Made by a program: the position numbers and the translations under genes. From Blakeslea trispora (taxonomy: Eukaryota > Mucoromycota > Mucoromycetes > Mucorales > Choanephoraceae), in NCBI GenBank assembly GCA_025331445.1, contig JAIWNE010000028.1:186001-250000 (forward strand): a stretch of DNA of 64,000 nucleotides, read 5' to 3'. Below, in pieces: positions 12,120-23,656 of the stretch (the first letter of the stretch is position 1; each line of letters starts with the position of its first letter). The notes beneath the pieces were generated by a model, which saw nothing but the letters and a program-made list of their open reading frames with translations, was not told the origin of the DNA and ran no database searches.

Positions 12120-12473
12120 TTATAATTCTGCAAGAGGGCCCAATTGAGCACTGGCAACACAAGCATTAGTGAATTCTTTTTTAAGGAAGATAGGCTTGCC
12201 TCCATAGCTTCCTTCAACAGTAACAGTAACAGGGTCATGGTTGGCAGTACAGATCGTGCCTGAAGGAGTGATGGCATTCAAGTCACCATTGCATCGCTTC
12301 AACACATTACATGCTTCTTGACGACGAGGATGGTTACCGCCAAGAGGATTGCAAGACAAAGTGTACTTGACATTTTTTCCTGTAGAGCTGATGGTTAAAG
12401 TGTTGGTAGCAGTAGGAGCAGCAGAGGCAAAGAGAGCACAAGAGGCGAGGAGACAGAGAGTGAGCTTGACCAT
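12120..12473 (-). CDS. Secreted SSI-family (subtilisin inhibitor-like) protease inhibitor
   Basis: An intronless 117-aa precursor. Residues 1-19 form a signal peptide (hydrophobic core, FASA then AP), so it should be secreted. The mature part matches the Streptomyces subtilisin inhibitor (SSI) pattern: Cys41/Cys55 with an HP between them, then a helix-like segment, GDLNAI, then C75 TANHDPVTVTVEG, and FTNAC with Cys105. The Cys75-Cys105 spacing (30) equals that of SSI Cys71-Cys101, and the first pair (14) is one residue shorter than in SSI. By alignment the reactive-site P1 residue would be Ala77 (SSI has Met). There is one extra Cys, residue 61. Known SSI proteins inhibit subtilisin-type serine proteases; the target here is unknown. 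A pyrimidine-rich/TATA-like AT region lies upstream at about 12,570 (minus). Confidence 0.85.
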   Translation of the reverse strand: MVKLTLCLLASCALFASAAPTATNTLTISSTGKNVKYTLSCNPLGGNHPRRQEACNVLKRCNGDLNAITPSGTICTANHDPVTVTVEGSYGGKPIFLKKEFTNACVASAQLGPLAEL

Positions 12474-15400
12474 GGTTGCTTTTTTGTTTAAAGTATGTAT
12501 TAGATGCTTTTTTTTTGTTTAGAGAGATGAGTTTGTATTGAATGCTTTTTCTTTTCCTTTGAAAGGACAGGGTATTTATATTCTTTTTCTCTTTTCTTTA
12601 CTTGCTTTTTATTCCATTGCTTGAACACAGACTTCTTTTGTGTTAGTCTTGTTTTAGTAAGTTTTGTTTTCTTTTGTTTTCTTTACACAATAAAGATTTA
12701 CTTTTTTTTTGGCACTAAATGCATTTTATTGACACGATCTGATGTAATAAACAAAGCTTTAGAAAGCTTTTGGTTTTAGAGAACCAAAGACATGTTGAAT
12801 GCTTTTTCTGTTTAAACGTACTTTGGTGCAACAAAAACTAGGCTTCTCGACCTTTGTGCTTTCTTCATGAAAGCATTCGATTTATTTGCATTAAAGTGTA
12901 ACCATGTTTTGATCCGATACTATGGGGTTTGTATGGCTTCTTTGCAGCGAAAATACTTGTTCATGATTGGACGATGTACAAAAGAAGAAAAGGGCTAGAA
13001 CATGAAATATACAATTGTCCTCAATTGTACACTGCTCTCTTCAATCTTGGCATGTATATATACAAAGTAGATTCAATTTTATCTTCTCTAACAACATATA
13101 TGTTCTTTTGAAGTTCATAGCTACAGTACGTTTTGACTCACTTCCTCTTCTTTGCTTTGAAAAAGAAAGGGGATGAATTTGGATGGAAGGATTACTGGAA
13201 AGATGAACATAACTTTGCAATTGTCCCCCAAAAAAAACTATAAGTGTGCTCTCTCTGAACCGCGTTATCTCCGTTAATGCCTGCAATCAGCCAAAATACA
13301 TTGATCTGTTATATGGTATGATTTGATTCGGTATTTATACAAAACACAAACCTAAACATATATTTTCTAATGAAGAGATGCTCTGTATATACTGTGCATT
13401 GAATTAGAGGATTGGCAAAAGATTTTTCTCTTTCAACAACAAGAACTAGAATAAATGAACCAGAACAACGTCTCGAATGTTACTCAATTAAAAACTCTAA
13501 TCTGTAGTACTTCCTCAACGAACACTTTTCCAAAAACAATAAAAAACCTCACCAGTTATTGCCTCATCAATTTCATAGAAAAGTCGATGTTTGTGTTACT
13601 TTATTCCCTCGATCAGGCCACGTTTTGCTAATGTTTGACGTGAGAAATTTGTCGTTTCCTTTTTGTTCTTACACAATTGACTCATCATATCTAAGAAAAT
13701 GCTTATGTTAATTGTGCCAAATGTGATACAACAATTCCCAAGGAGCACACTGCATGTCATATTTTCTTGCGGGACCATCCGGAAAGAAGACTAAAGCCTT
13801 GCAGGTTTCGGTTCAAAACCAAGATTTTTGGATATATTATCAGCAGTTCTGTTATTTAACTAGTTTGACTAACAGCAACCTCGAGATAGTTCAATAAATT
13901 CAATTGACATCCAAATGCCCTTGTTATCATGCAATTGAATAGAAAATGATATCGCAGACAACTGTAGAACGAACATTTAGAATGCCAAAAAGAAAACTAT
14001 ATCCTTATTATGAAAATAAATTAATCTCAGTAAAAGTTTTCATTTAACCTGCAGAGATTGAATAGAAAGAGTACTTCAAGTTAAATCAGATCGATATACT
14101 ATTGCTGGTCTGATAGTGTATAGGTATCCAAACATAGTTTTAGAGCTGTTGAATCAAGCAAAGATGTACTTCCATATAGCTTTTATCTCCTTTTCATAAA
14201 AAAAAATAAAACTGATTCAATGTTTTCTTTACAAGCAAGAAGCATATTTTTGGCTAAATGTTACAGATTACTCAATACAAGCATTGACTTTGCAATTGAT
14301 AGATAAATAGCATCGCTTCTTCTCTAAGGTGACTATAGAGCTACCACACAGTCTAAACATATGATTCATAAGGATTAGGTATTAAACTCCATACTCAAGC
14401 AAATTATTCTTCTAAGTTGGGTTGCACAGATAAAGTGCGCAAACCAATATAGACAAACGCAAAATTTTATTTGAGATAGTACTCTTCTGCTTTTAAGATT
14501 CAATACAAGTTTGTAAAATGATACAATGGCTAAAAATGAAAAAGCAAGCAGCCATAGAAAGCAATAAAAGATAAACATGAAATCAAAAAGAGAAAAAAGT
14601 CAAAGGAGATTGTTGATTTTCTTTCAACAATCTAAGATATCCAAAAGGAAGAGACAGCGTAGATTTTTCTAGCAAGAAAAAAAAGAAAAGGAAACCGTTC
14701 GTTAAAGACATACAGCTTCTTTCTGAGGAGTATCGTGCTTTTTTTTTTTTTTTTTTTTTTTTTTTTTCAAAAAACAAATACACTTAGAAAAATGTCTATT
14801 ATCCAGCACTTGTTTTTATCTTTTAAAAAGATAATCCTCTTTTTGGGCTTCTAAACAAACCCGTGGCAGATTTGTGTACAATCCTTTTTCATGCAAACCC
14901 AAGTGAAGCAAATAGTTTCTCTCTTCCTATTTGATTTGCTTTAAATAGCAGATCAAGAAGACAATGACAGTGAGTTCCCAAATACATCAAGCTGCTAAAC
15001 AATATATGATTTAGTCTGTTGAATATATATAGATGTGGAACACATTGCTCAGCAAAAGTAATTGTGTAACTTATTTGGTAGTTAAGATAAGAGCCTTCTT
15101 ATGCTTATGACTCATAAATGAAATGGCTCGAATAACAGCCTTCAGCACTAGTCTGTTTCTAATGATTATTTTATTTATGTTGCTCATAAGTCTTAATTCT
15201 TTAAATGCCAAATGATCTTGGAGTCATTTGTCGCCAAACAACTTGAGCAAACCTGCTTTAAGTATAATTCTAAACTGTTTTGATCAAATGATTTGATTGA
15301 ATCCACAAAAACTTTTAAGTTGTTTTCGATATACGAAATCGCTCGAAATAAAGAAGACAACTTTCTTTTATCTCAAAGACTCGTTACATTCGTTAAAAGT

Positions 15401-16268
15401 CTCAAAGGAAAGATTTTGTCTGTTTTTTATGATAAGAATGGGAAGAATTGTAATCAGCAGGTCAATCAAAGTTCTGTGAAAACCAGAAAGAGTACAAAGA
15501 GACAATCTGCCCCTGATAGACACAATATCATTCAATAAGGGTTTCTCGCACCATAGTTACGCAATAGTCGCAAGGTCTAGTTTATTCAATTGTATAACTG
15601 GAGAGTTTTTCATATCGCTATGCATATTATGACAGCGCTGCCTATCATAGTGTGATTATGAACAAAAAGAATGGAGATAAGTAGATTGTTACTCTACACT
15701 ACTTTTTCATTAACAAGAATTCTCAAAATGGAACGTGGCGTCAAGAAAGATACAATTAATTTCCACAATAGGTCTCACTGAGTCGCTTTGATAAGTCAAG
15801 AACCTCATGACTTTATTGTACAATAACAAAAGCCTTGTATATCACTCTATTTACTTGCACGTATTAATTACTTGATTTTCAAGACAATGAAGCTCATGAA
15901 TTAATGTTGCTATGTTCATTCTATAGAATTTACTTATCCTACTGTATTCATATTTTGGTGTTACATTGTTTTACTTTCATTCCAGAGAGCAGCAAAAGCA
16001 AAAGATCACTTTGACTAGCAAACAGTTCTCACATAAATCTGGTATATTGAGGAAATAGGAGCACTACATAAAAATTTATTTAAAGGTGGTTAATGACGTA
16101 AATAATACATTTCATCTAAATACAACTACCTACTCTCCCTCTTCTTCGTACCAACACTTTTAACTGATAACTCTTTTTATTACTTCTAGATCATTCAAGT
16201 CTTTTTTATGTGTTGAAAACATGTATATGGAGAGGGAAAAAGGGGGAAGGTTATTTTTTATGTGTTTT
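12474..16268. other. Long intergenic region, no gene recognised
   Basis: About 3.8 kb of AT-rich sequence. All open frames here are short (60-81 codons), overlap on both strands and carry no domain, signal peptide or splice-consistent extension. It contains a 29-base T-run (14739-14767). I found no tRNA or rRNA and no transposon terminal repeats. It could contain UTRs of the flanking genes or non-coding RNA that sequence alone does not reveal. Confidence 0.5.
14739..14767. repeat. Poly-T tract (29 bases)
   Basis: Uninterrupted T29 on the plus strand in a gene-free region. No poly(A)-tailed retroelement was recognised next to it. Its length may be unreliable in the assembly. Confidence 0.9.
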
Positions 16269-16675
16269 TTATGGGAAAAGAGGAAAATCATCAAAATCAA
16301 AATCCTCGTCATTTTCTTCACTGTTGGAGGGAGATAGAAGAGGAGAAGGTGGTGGTGAAGACAAAAAGCTAGTAGAAGGATTCATGTACTGATCCAGTTC
16401 ACCAAATACTTCATCATCACTCAAAATCAATGATGGCTGGTCAGTAGCAGAAGGAGCAGAACTAGAAGTAATAGGGCCAAAGAGAGAATCAGGCTTAGAG
16501 GGTTTATGTGTAGGGTAAGGGTGATAACGCGATGTCTTGTGTGAAGGTTTTAGAGCTTTTTGACCTAAGCTTCTACGTTGTGGGACGGGGGGAAACAAAA
16601 TTCCCTCCCGATTTTGGAGGTCTTGATCATGTATGAACAAGGGTTGATTTGTTGGTGAACAGTAGTGAAACTCAT
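16269..16675 (-). CDS. Small acidic/proline-serine-rich hypothetical protein (likely 135 aa, frameshift near the N-terminus)
   Basis: The main open frame covers 16640-16269 and ends in a very acidic tail (NSEENDEDFDFDDFPLFP). It holds Ser/Pro-rich stretches (SSPPPSPLLSPS) and PPVPQRRSLG. There is no in-frame ATG near its 5' end. The only nearby ATG (16675) opens a frame that merges with it if one base is missing in the CCCTT run at about 16642 (minus); the total would then be exactly 136 codons. An upstream exon is the alternative, but I found no upstream ATG back to about 17,100. The function is unknown; acidic aromatic tails of this kind occur in transcriptional activators, but that is only a guess. 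Confidence 0.55.
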
Positions 16676-17329
16676 TCTGTTGAGAAGGATTTAAGTTTGT
16701 TTCTACCTCTTTAGATTGAATAGTTCTTCTAAAAAAAAGCCCCTTTTATCGAATTAAAAAGGGCAAGCTTTCCTTTTAGAGTGGTGCTTGAGCCTTAGCT
16801 GTGGTTTACTTTTTTTGTTGTTTAAAAAAAGTAAAGAGATTCTTTTTCCTTGTGTTTGTTACTCTTCAGCAGAATAAGAACAAAGAGAAAAGAAATAAGT
16901 AACAAAGGGTATGAGTGAGTTTTGTTTTCTTTCTTTTAAAAAAAAAAAGTGAAAGAAAAAATAAGAGTAAAGAAAAAAAGAATATTATAAATAAACAAGG
17001 TATGCTCTTTTTAAATGAGCGATAAATGTTAATATAGGTGTGACAAAAGCAGATTACGAAGGCTTGATTGGCTATTAATGCTTGTGTTCTAGCTGTTCAA
17101 AAGTTCACATACAGTCAAACCTTTTTTTTCTTATTGGGCGGTACGCTTGTAGGTGGGGTATTCTGTCCAATCAGATTTCGAAAAAAGGCGAAGGGAGTTT
17201 AAAAAAATAGGGCAAAACTATTGGCTTATTAGAAGGCAAGCCAATGAGAATACAGGAAAAGTGTAAGGGAGTTCTAAAACTCAAAGTAGTTTCCCCTGGT
17301 AGATCTTGCTTCATTCTTTAAGTTAACTA
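16676..17329. other. Divergent intergenic region
   Basis: About 0.65 kb between the acidic-protein gene (minus) and copy A of the exonuclease element (plus). It is rich in A/G and C/T tracts (16800-16990). No coding potential or terminal inverted repeat for the downstream element was found. Confidence 0.45.
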
Positions 17330-20300
17330 ATGAGAAAGTCTAAACACGCTAATCAAGTAGTAGCTCAGGAAGGCTTAACAACAAAGCGTGGTCGCCCGTT
17401 TGGCACTACAAAAGCAACTCTTGTTAAAAGCCATAGCTCAAACCAATCGAGAATGACCTCTTTCTTGTCTAACCAAGACAATGCGATGATCTCGAACCAA
17501 AATGCTAAGGATCTCGTTTCAGCCAACTCTTCTGATGACTCTTTTATTATCGCTGATAATTCTGCTGATATAAACGTAAGAATTCTATGCTTTACTTATG
17601 CTGCATATATAAGAAAAGAACTAACACATTCATAAGAAGGCTACACAGTCAGTCTCTCAATGAAGCGAGGTGGAGTGCCGTGTTGAAGGAGTAGTTTCTA
17701 ATTTGGAAGTCCAAAATTCGAACAGTATGGTTAACAGATGAACCTGTTGAGGAGGAGCAAAGCTCGAGAACTTCCGAAGGCAGAGTTATTGACGACTTTG
17801 AAGAGGAATTGCTGGACGATCTTGACGAAGAAATAATAGAACAGATGGATAGAGAAGCTGGCCTAGTGGAAGAAAGTAGTGCTGTTGACAGATACCTTAA
17901 AACTATTCAAGACAAAATTAAGGAGGACAATAAGAAAGATGCGCTCCGATCTCCAAGGCCTCCAAAGGAGTATAGAAATGGTACTTTTTGGGTGCATAGA
18001 AAAGACCCAGCTTTTGCTTTAAGAGATCAGTTAGAATCAAGCCCTGAAATACTATATCAGCCACGGATTTTTCTATGGTTTCCTCACCATCTAGTATCTG
18101 ATCCAAAATGCCCCAAATGTACCATCCCAACCAAATTCTTTGTTAAAGAGTGGAATACGCATCCGAGAGCAAGAAGAATTACTGACACAGATGAGTAAGT
18201 AGGAATACAAGTTGACATAAGGCTATCGTATTAAATTGGAAAACAACTTAACAAATCAAACAGTTCCTTTTATCTGATGACTCTAAGATATCGGTGTACA
18301 AACAAAGAAACTCCCCATACTTTCGACGGATATGATGGGGATCTAATGCGTCAATTACCAAGAGTTTACGCTAAAGAATTTCCGGCAATCTTAACATAAT
18401 GTTCAGGAATTTCGACCAAAAGTGGAGTTGGACCACATCGACTTAGTAAGGTACTGCGAGTCATGCATACCAAGCGTTTTGATGAACTTTAGTTGCAATG
18501 CTATGAAAAAATGGTTGTTAGACTGAGAAGTTCAACCATGGCTGATTGTATCGACAGGAAAAACAACAACATCTCATCCTATGATAATTTTTCACACTTT
18601 TGTGATAAGAAGAAGTATCCCGGCTACATTTCTTGTTCAAACTTCTTGAGCCATGCCTATAGTTTATATATCGAGGAGTTTGTTCCGTTTATGGATCAAT
18701 CAAACTTGATGCTTGACGGTGTTATATTGAAAGGCGACCATTCATTTAAGATAATCAAGCACATGGGTAAAACCAATGGAACATCAGTGTTTTCTTCTTT
18801 ATACACTATTATGAATGAGTATGATGAAACACGTATGCAGGTATTGGCGCATACCAAATCTCTGAAAGAACTGTCTGGTAGTTTTGAGTCTATGATGGAT
18901 GGCTACCGAAGCTATGGATTTGAAATGCTAAAAGTGTTCTACACTGACAATGTGATGGCGGACAAGAACACACTTGAGGCGTATATCTCTTCTCTTTCTG
19001 AGAATGTGAGAGCAATTTTGGTTGATAAAACTGCGGGTAGCACAACCTTGTCAAACAACACGCCAGAACCATTAGCACTGCCAGAGCATGTCAAGATCAA
19101 GCTACTAGATGATGTTGAAGGAATTAATGAAGCATGTCAAGTGATACTAGATAGTGTTTCTGAAAGCAGTAGCAAGCAAGTTTTGGCTGAGATTGACTGC
19201 GAGTGGGTTGCTCCTAATTTTAGGACGACAGCTGCCCCTACAAGTCATGTTGCATTGGTTCAAATCTACCATCAAGAATCAGAAACTGTATTTCTTTTCC
19301 GAATTTTTAAGTTTGACAGAATCTCTTTTCCTTTCAAATTGAGAGATCTTATAGCATCTAAAAAAATAAGAAAAATTGGAAAGAACGTTGGTGGTGATTT
19401 GACAAGATTAAAACAGTATGTGTACGATACTGGCGGCGAACTTGAGCTCAGCACTTTCTGCTTCAATAGAAATGCTATCAGTAGCAATAGAAAACCATTG
19501 AGCGACATATGCAGTACAGTTCTCAGCTTTCATCTACCAAAAATAACGATGTTAGACTGAGTAATTGGGAGGCCTTAGAATTGAGCGACCAACAAAAGCA
19601 TTATGCAGCATTGAATGCTTACGCCGCTGTTGCCGTTTACAATTCTGTAGAAGATATGCAGTTGGTAAATGAGCCTGTCTCAAGAAGCACTTGTCCTGGT
19701 ACTTTTGTTGGAGGGTTTCCAAAAAACTCTTCAAAGTTGATTGCTGCTACTGCCTTTGGTTACATATATGACCCTGGTGATGAAGGATACTTTTCCTCCG
19801 TTCTTAGCAACATTTTTGTTCCAACCGAACGAGGCAATATGGTCCTTGTCAAGTTTGTAGAAGTCAAAAGGCCTGGCTATATCCTAGAGAAGTACAGGTC
19901 AGACGAGACTCAACAAGGAGATAGCAGTGTTACTTTGGAAATGTTTGGAGATGCACCTTTCTTTGCATTTGTGCAATACAAGTGTTTAAGAACTGCTTTG
20001 GAAGCTACTGGCCTTAAAAAAGGTACAGTCGAGCCACCAAATAGTGTTGCTGAATTGCAAGATTCTGTCGCTCTTTCTGCCGCCGTCTCCGCATTGAATG
20101 ATGATCTTACTTTGCAATCAAGCTGTGTAAACAGTACCTAAGAAGCCACAGTTCCAAGTATAGTGCTGAAAGATGCTTTTCATTTAATTGAGCAAGTTCC
20201 TGTTTCATTGAGACATGGTATGGCCAAGGACTTCAAACGTCGATTTAGAGACTGTCTTTTTGCAGTAAATCAAGAAGACAAAAGAAAGGTAGAAGAATAT

Positions 20301-22080
20301 TTAACCAGCATTGGTTCTGATTGGGATATGCATCTCGTTAACAATCTTGATCTTGTATGGGAAAGAGTGAGAAGGACTATACCGCCGCCAGATGAGCTTG
20401 CCGTCCTTGTTCAAAATTGCTTTGATACATTTGCAAAACTCAAATGCATAAGGATAGGGAATCTTTGTTTAATAAAGAATCGCTAGCAGCATCAAAAAGA
20501 ATGATGGACCAGATAAAAACTGGATATGTATCAGACGTTGTTGATGGTCCACCTTTGTATACCGAGAAAGGGCTTGACAAAAATGGTCTTATGAGGTACT
20601 CTTGTAGCAGAGGCACTTCATCTGTAGCAGGATCCTGTCATTTTAACATTATCAGAAAATTTTCGTCTTTTAATGCTGGCCTCCGACTGACAAATACAGC
20701 ACTTTCTGACTATCGATTGTATCATAACATAAACGTAAGTATATTGGAACAGTATGGAGAAGAGTATAGACAAAGACGCTTATCAACTCTTTGCAATTTG
20801 CTATGCAGATGGGATCAAAGAACCGATACGGCCTTACTCACAAGAGTCACTATAGTCCTTGGCTTGCTCAATCTATCGACATTTTGCGTTCGAAAGTAGG
20901 TCGTCCTGTTCGAACTGATTCGTACTTTGACAACAACTTGTTGAGAAATACGTATCTGTGTGGCCATACAACAGAGAAATTTGGTATTACGCCAATACCT
21001 TCTCATGTCAAAATTGATTATTTGATGAAGCCGTATAATCCTCTCACTTATTTTAAACTGGATCAATTTATTGAAAGTAATACGATCAAAACAAGTAGCA
21101 GTCAAAGTCTTTCAAAGAAATTCTTAGAAGAGCAGACCAAAAGCCATTCAGCTAGATTTACCAAATCACGTATCTCAGAAGAACGGATTTTTAAGCTTAG
21201 TACTCTTCCTATAGTTAAGCTACCCAATATTTACTATGCATCCCACCAGTTTATATATAGGTACTTGAGCAAGTGTCAAGGAACAAAGTATGCAGTAACA
21301 GCTGTACATACACCACAAGAAAAAGCACTATTCAGCAGTATGCTATCTGATTCTACTGAAAATGCCAAGTATGTTTACCTTAAGTCCAGTAACGGAAGTG
21401 TAAACTTTGGATTGATGGCTGCTGCTTGGTCAAAGCTATGTTCGCCTAGCAAATACATATACTACAAAACACCAGAGCATCTTTATTCGTATTACAATAT
21501 TCTAGAAGACAGAAAAAAATATCGTGATACAGTAGCATACAACATTGATGCTTCAAGATCAATTCGCTTGTTAGGCCAGTGCAAAAGGAGATATGTCAGT
21601 TCGGAACAAGCAAAGAAATACAGACGCTTAGAGCCAAGTCTTCTAACATGTACCAGTATTGTCAGCACTAGCACTACTGAAGTAGCAAAAGAAGCTCCTG
21701 TCAATATTGCGCCTAGACCCTCAGCAATAGAGCCTCCAATTGAGATTGTTGAGCCCATTGTCATTACTAGAAGTAGTTTAGAAAATGAAGTGCTTAATGT
21801 TGCAGACAATCAAACTAATGAAGCATATAATACTATAGTTGATCAGACCACTGAAGCTCTCAGCGCCTTTTCTTAAGGAAACAATTCTTCACACAAAGGT
21901 AAAAAACGAGCCCCTCGAAAATGCCAATTGTGTAGCAATTATTCACCAGTTTGCAAAGGTATTTCAAAGCCAAAGCTCTGCCAATTCAAGTGTGGTATAT
22001 GTGCAAGAAAAGAATGCACTGCAAGATATAGAGGAGATGAAAAGTGCATACTCAGTGCCACTACTGAAGCAGTAAATAAA
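17330..22080 (+). pseudogene. Copy A: large DUF6729-like / DDE-like / 3'-5' exonuclease / Cys-cluster protein, decayed
   Basis: Remnant of a long, intron-containing gene of probable mobile origin. In order: an AT-hook-like TKRGRPFGTTK (about 17390); an acidic segment; a zinc-type module (WFPHHLVSDPKCPKC .. LRYRC .. LPRVYAKEFPAILT, 17809-18396) that I associate with DUF6729; a DDE-like stretch (KGDHSFKIIKHM .. FYTDNVMADK, 18700-19000). Then comes a DEDDy exonuclease: LAEIDCEW (Exo I), KIGKNVGGDLTRL (Exo II), YAALNAYAAVAVY (Exo III, with the usual Asp replaced by Asn). A conserved C-terminal region (HYSPWLAQSIDILRSK) and a Cys cluster (21917-22035) follow. Damage: stops at 18397 (TAA), 18490 (TAG) and 20139 (TAA); single-base shifts near 19545 and 20448. 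Plausible introns: 17577-17634, 18196-18262, 20735-20808. No terminal repeats were found, so element limits are unknown. Confidence 0.75.
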
Positions 22081-23162
22081 TGATCAATAAATGCTGTTTT
22101 CTTTTCTGAGCATGCCCTTTAGGCACATTTTTTAAAGAAAGACTAGCTCAAGTCAATAAATGTCTCGATAACATCTGTTCAATAGTTAATTAAGAACAGA
22201 TAATCCCTCTGATTAATAAAGAGTAACTGCAGTTCTTATAATAATAGATTTTCGATAGCTTCTGAATACTAGGCTAGAATAATTCAAATATCTAAGTTCT
22301 ATAGGATAAGTCTCAAGTAGAGTAATTCCTGATAGATAGCCTCAATTGCTTATATATAGTGGTTCCTTAGGATGATTCCTCTTTGTTTTAGATCAATGTC
22401 TTTAGAGTTGTATTCTAATAATATTATATATTACTTTGCAAAAACTAACTGTGTGGTATAGATTTTGATAAAAGAATGGATTGTGTTAATTAAGTAGAAA
22501 AAAAGGGGCGTATTTATAGTTAATGAAAATCGGAATGACTACTGTTTTTGTTGGTTCATTTACCACACATTGTTATAACTCTCATATGGTTATACGAGCT
22601 AGAAAACGATTGTTTATTTCATCTTATTTGCTCTTCTCTTATTATTCAATCCTATCTGCTCCTTTCATCTTTCTATCAAACACATACAATCACTGGAAAC
22701 AAAAATTCGATTGGGCCTTAAATAAAGCATATCTGGCATGATAATGACTGTTCTGTGGTGCACTGATTTTGGGTAAAAACCTTTGGTATGACTGTCCTTC
22801 TACAATGGCATAACACAGTAATTGTGTGATGCTACACCATTTACCTCAAAACCCATAAAACCACAGTAAACCGCTTTCTCATACATCTTGTTTTTCTCTC
22901 TTTTTCATTCTATTTCAATTTATCTATTTCTTCACTTTACTTATATCTATTAACTCGTTACCAACATTTTGGTCAGTACCATTAACAAATTATAACTATA
23001 TTTCATATCTTAACCTTTATATTTTAATCCAGTTGGTAATTGTTATTTAAATAAAACTCAGAACTACAAAACATGACCACAAAAAACCAATTCAATTCAA
23101 ATATGTCTACAGTCTATAGAAAGACTGTCGTCAGCTAGGCTTTATATCTTACTACGGCAACA
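22081..23162. other. Spacer between copy A and the Tc1 remnant
   Basis: About 1.1 kb of AT-rich DNA. A short open frame at 22523-22741 has no recognisable features. It contains a C/T-rich block (22890-22960). No other gene or terminal inverted repeat was seen. Confidence 0.45.
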
Positions 23163-23560
23163 TGAACTGGCGACATATGTTGAAATCTTATCAGAGAAGC
23201 CTCAACCCTGGTACTTGGAAACTCAAGCATAGAAGGACAGACGCGTCATGTTCCAAGAAGATGGGGCTACGTGTCATACGGGAGCTTCTGCGTGTCTTTG
23301 GAAGAGCCGTCATTTGATGAAGAGGCTTGAGTATTGGCCTGCACACAGTTCAGACTTGAGCCCCATTGAGCATCCGTGATGGGCTCTTGAGCAGCGTATA
23401 GCAAGCATACGTCATGCTGTCCACAACACTGCTCAGCTGAAGGAATTGCTGCTGGAGTAGTAAGATTAGCAGTGATCTACTTGCTCGCTTGGTGGACAGC
23501 ACGAAGGACCGCTGTCAAGCCGTCATTGATGCCAAAGTTAGTATGACAAAAAACAGAGCT
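23163..23560 (+). pseudogene. Tc1/mariner-type transposase remnant
   Basis: C-terminal half of a DDE transposase, broken by several stops. Recognisable pieces: TYVEILSEKPQPWYLE, then FQEDGATCHTG (second catalytic Asp), then WPAHSSDLSPIEH (third catalytic residue, Glu), and after a shift LVDSTKDRCQAVIDA. The last segment matches the end of the transposase at 45089-46177 (MKDRCQAVIDANGG), so the two are related. Between the second Asp and the Glu there are 35 residues, one more than the common Tc1 spacing. The N-terminal DNA-binding half and the first Asp were not found. In-frame stops at the KDRR, WALEQ and LLLE points make it non-functional. Confidence 0.8.
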
Positions 23561-23656
23561 CAATTGAATCACTAACGTGTCTTTTAGTTTATGCATCTTT
23601 AACGCTGAGTTTGGATTTCAAAAAGTGATGAAATTTCAGGTTCCAGCAACTGTATA

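Noticed and set aside
13795..13840. tRNA-like ggttcaaaacc (T-loop resemblance)
   Set aside because: The flanking bases cannot form the 5-bp T stem, and no acceptor or anticodon arms fit upstream.
22523..22741. 72-codon frame between copy A and the Tc1 remnant
   Set aside because: No similarity to either element's segments, no splice partner, no domain.
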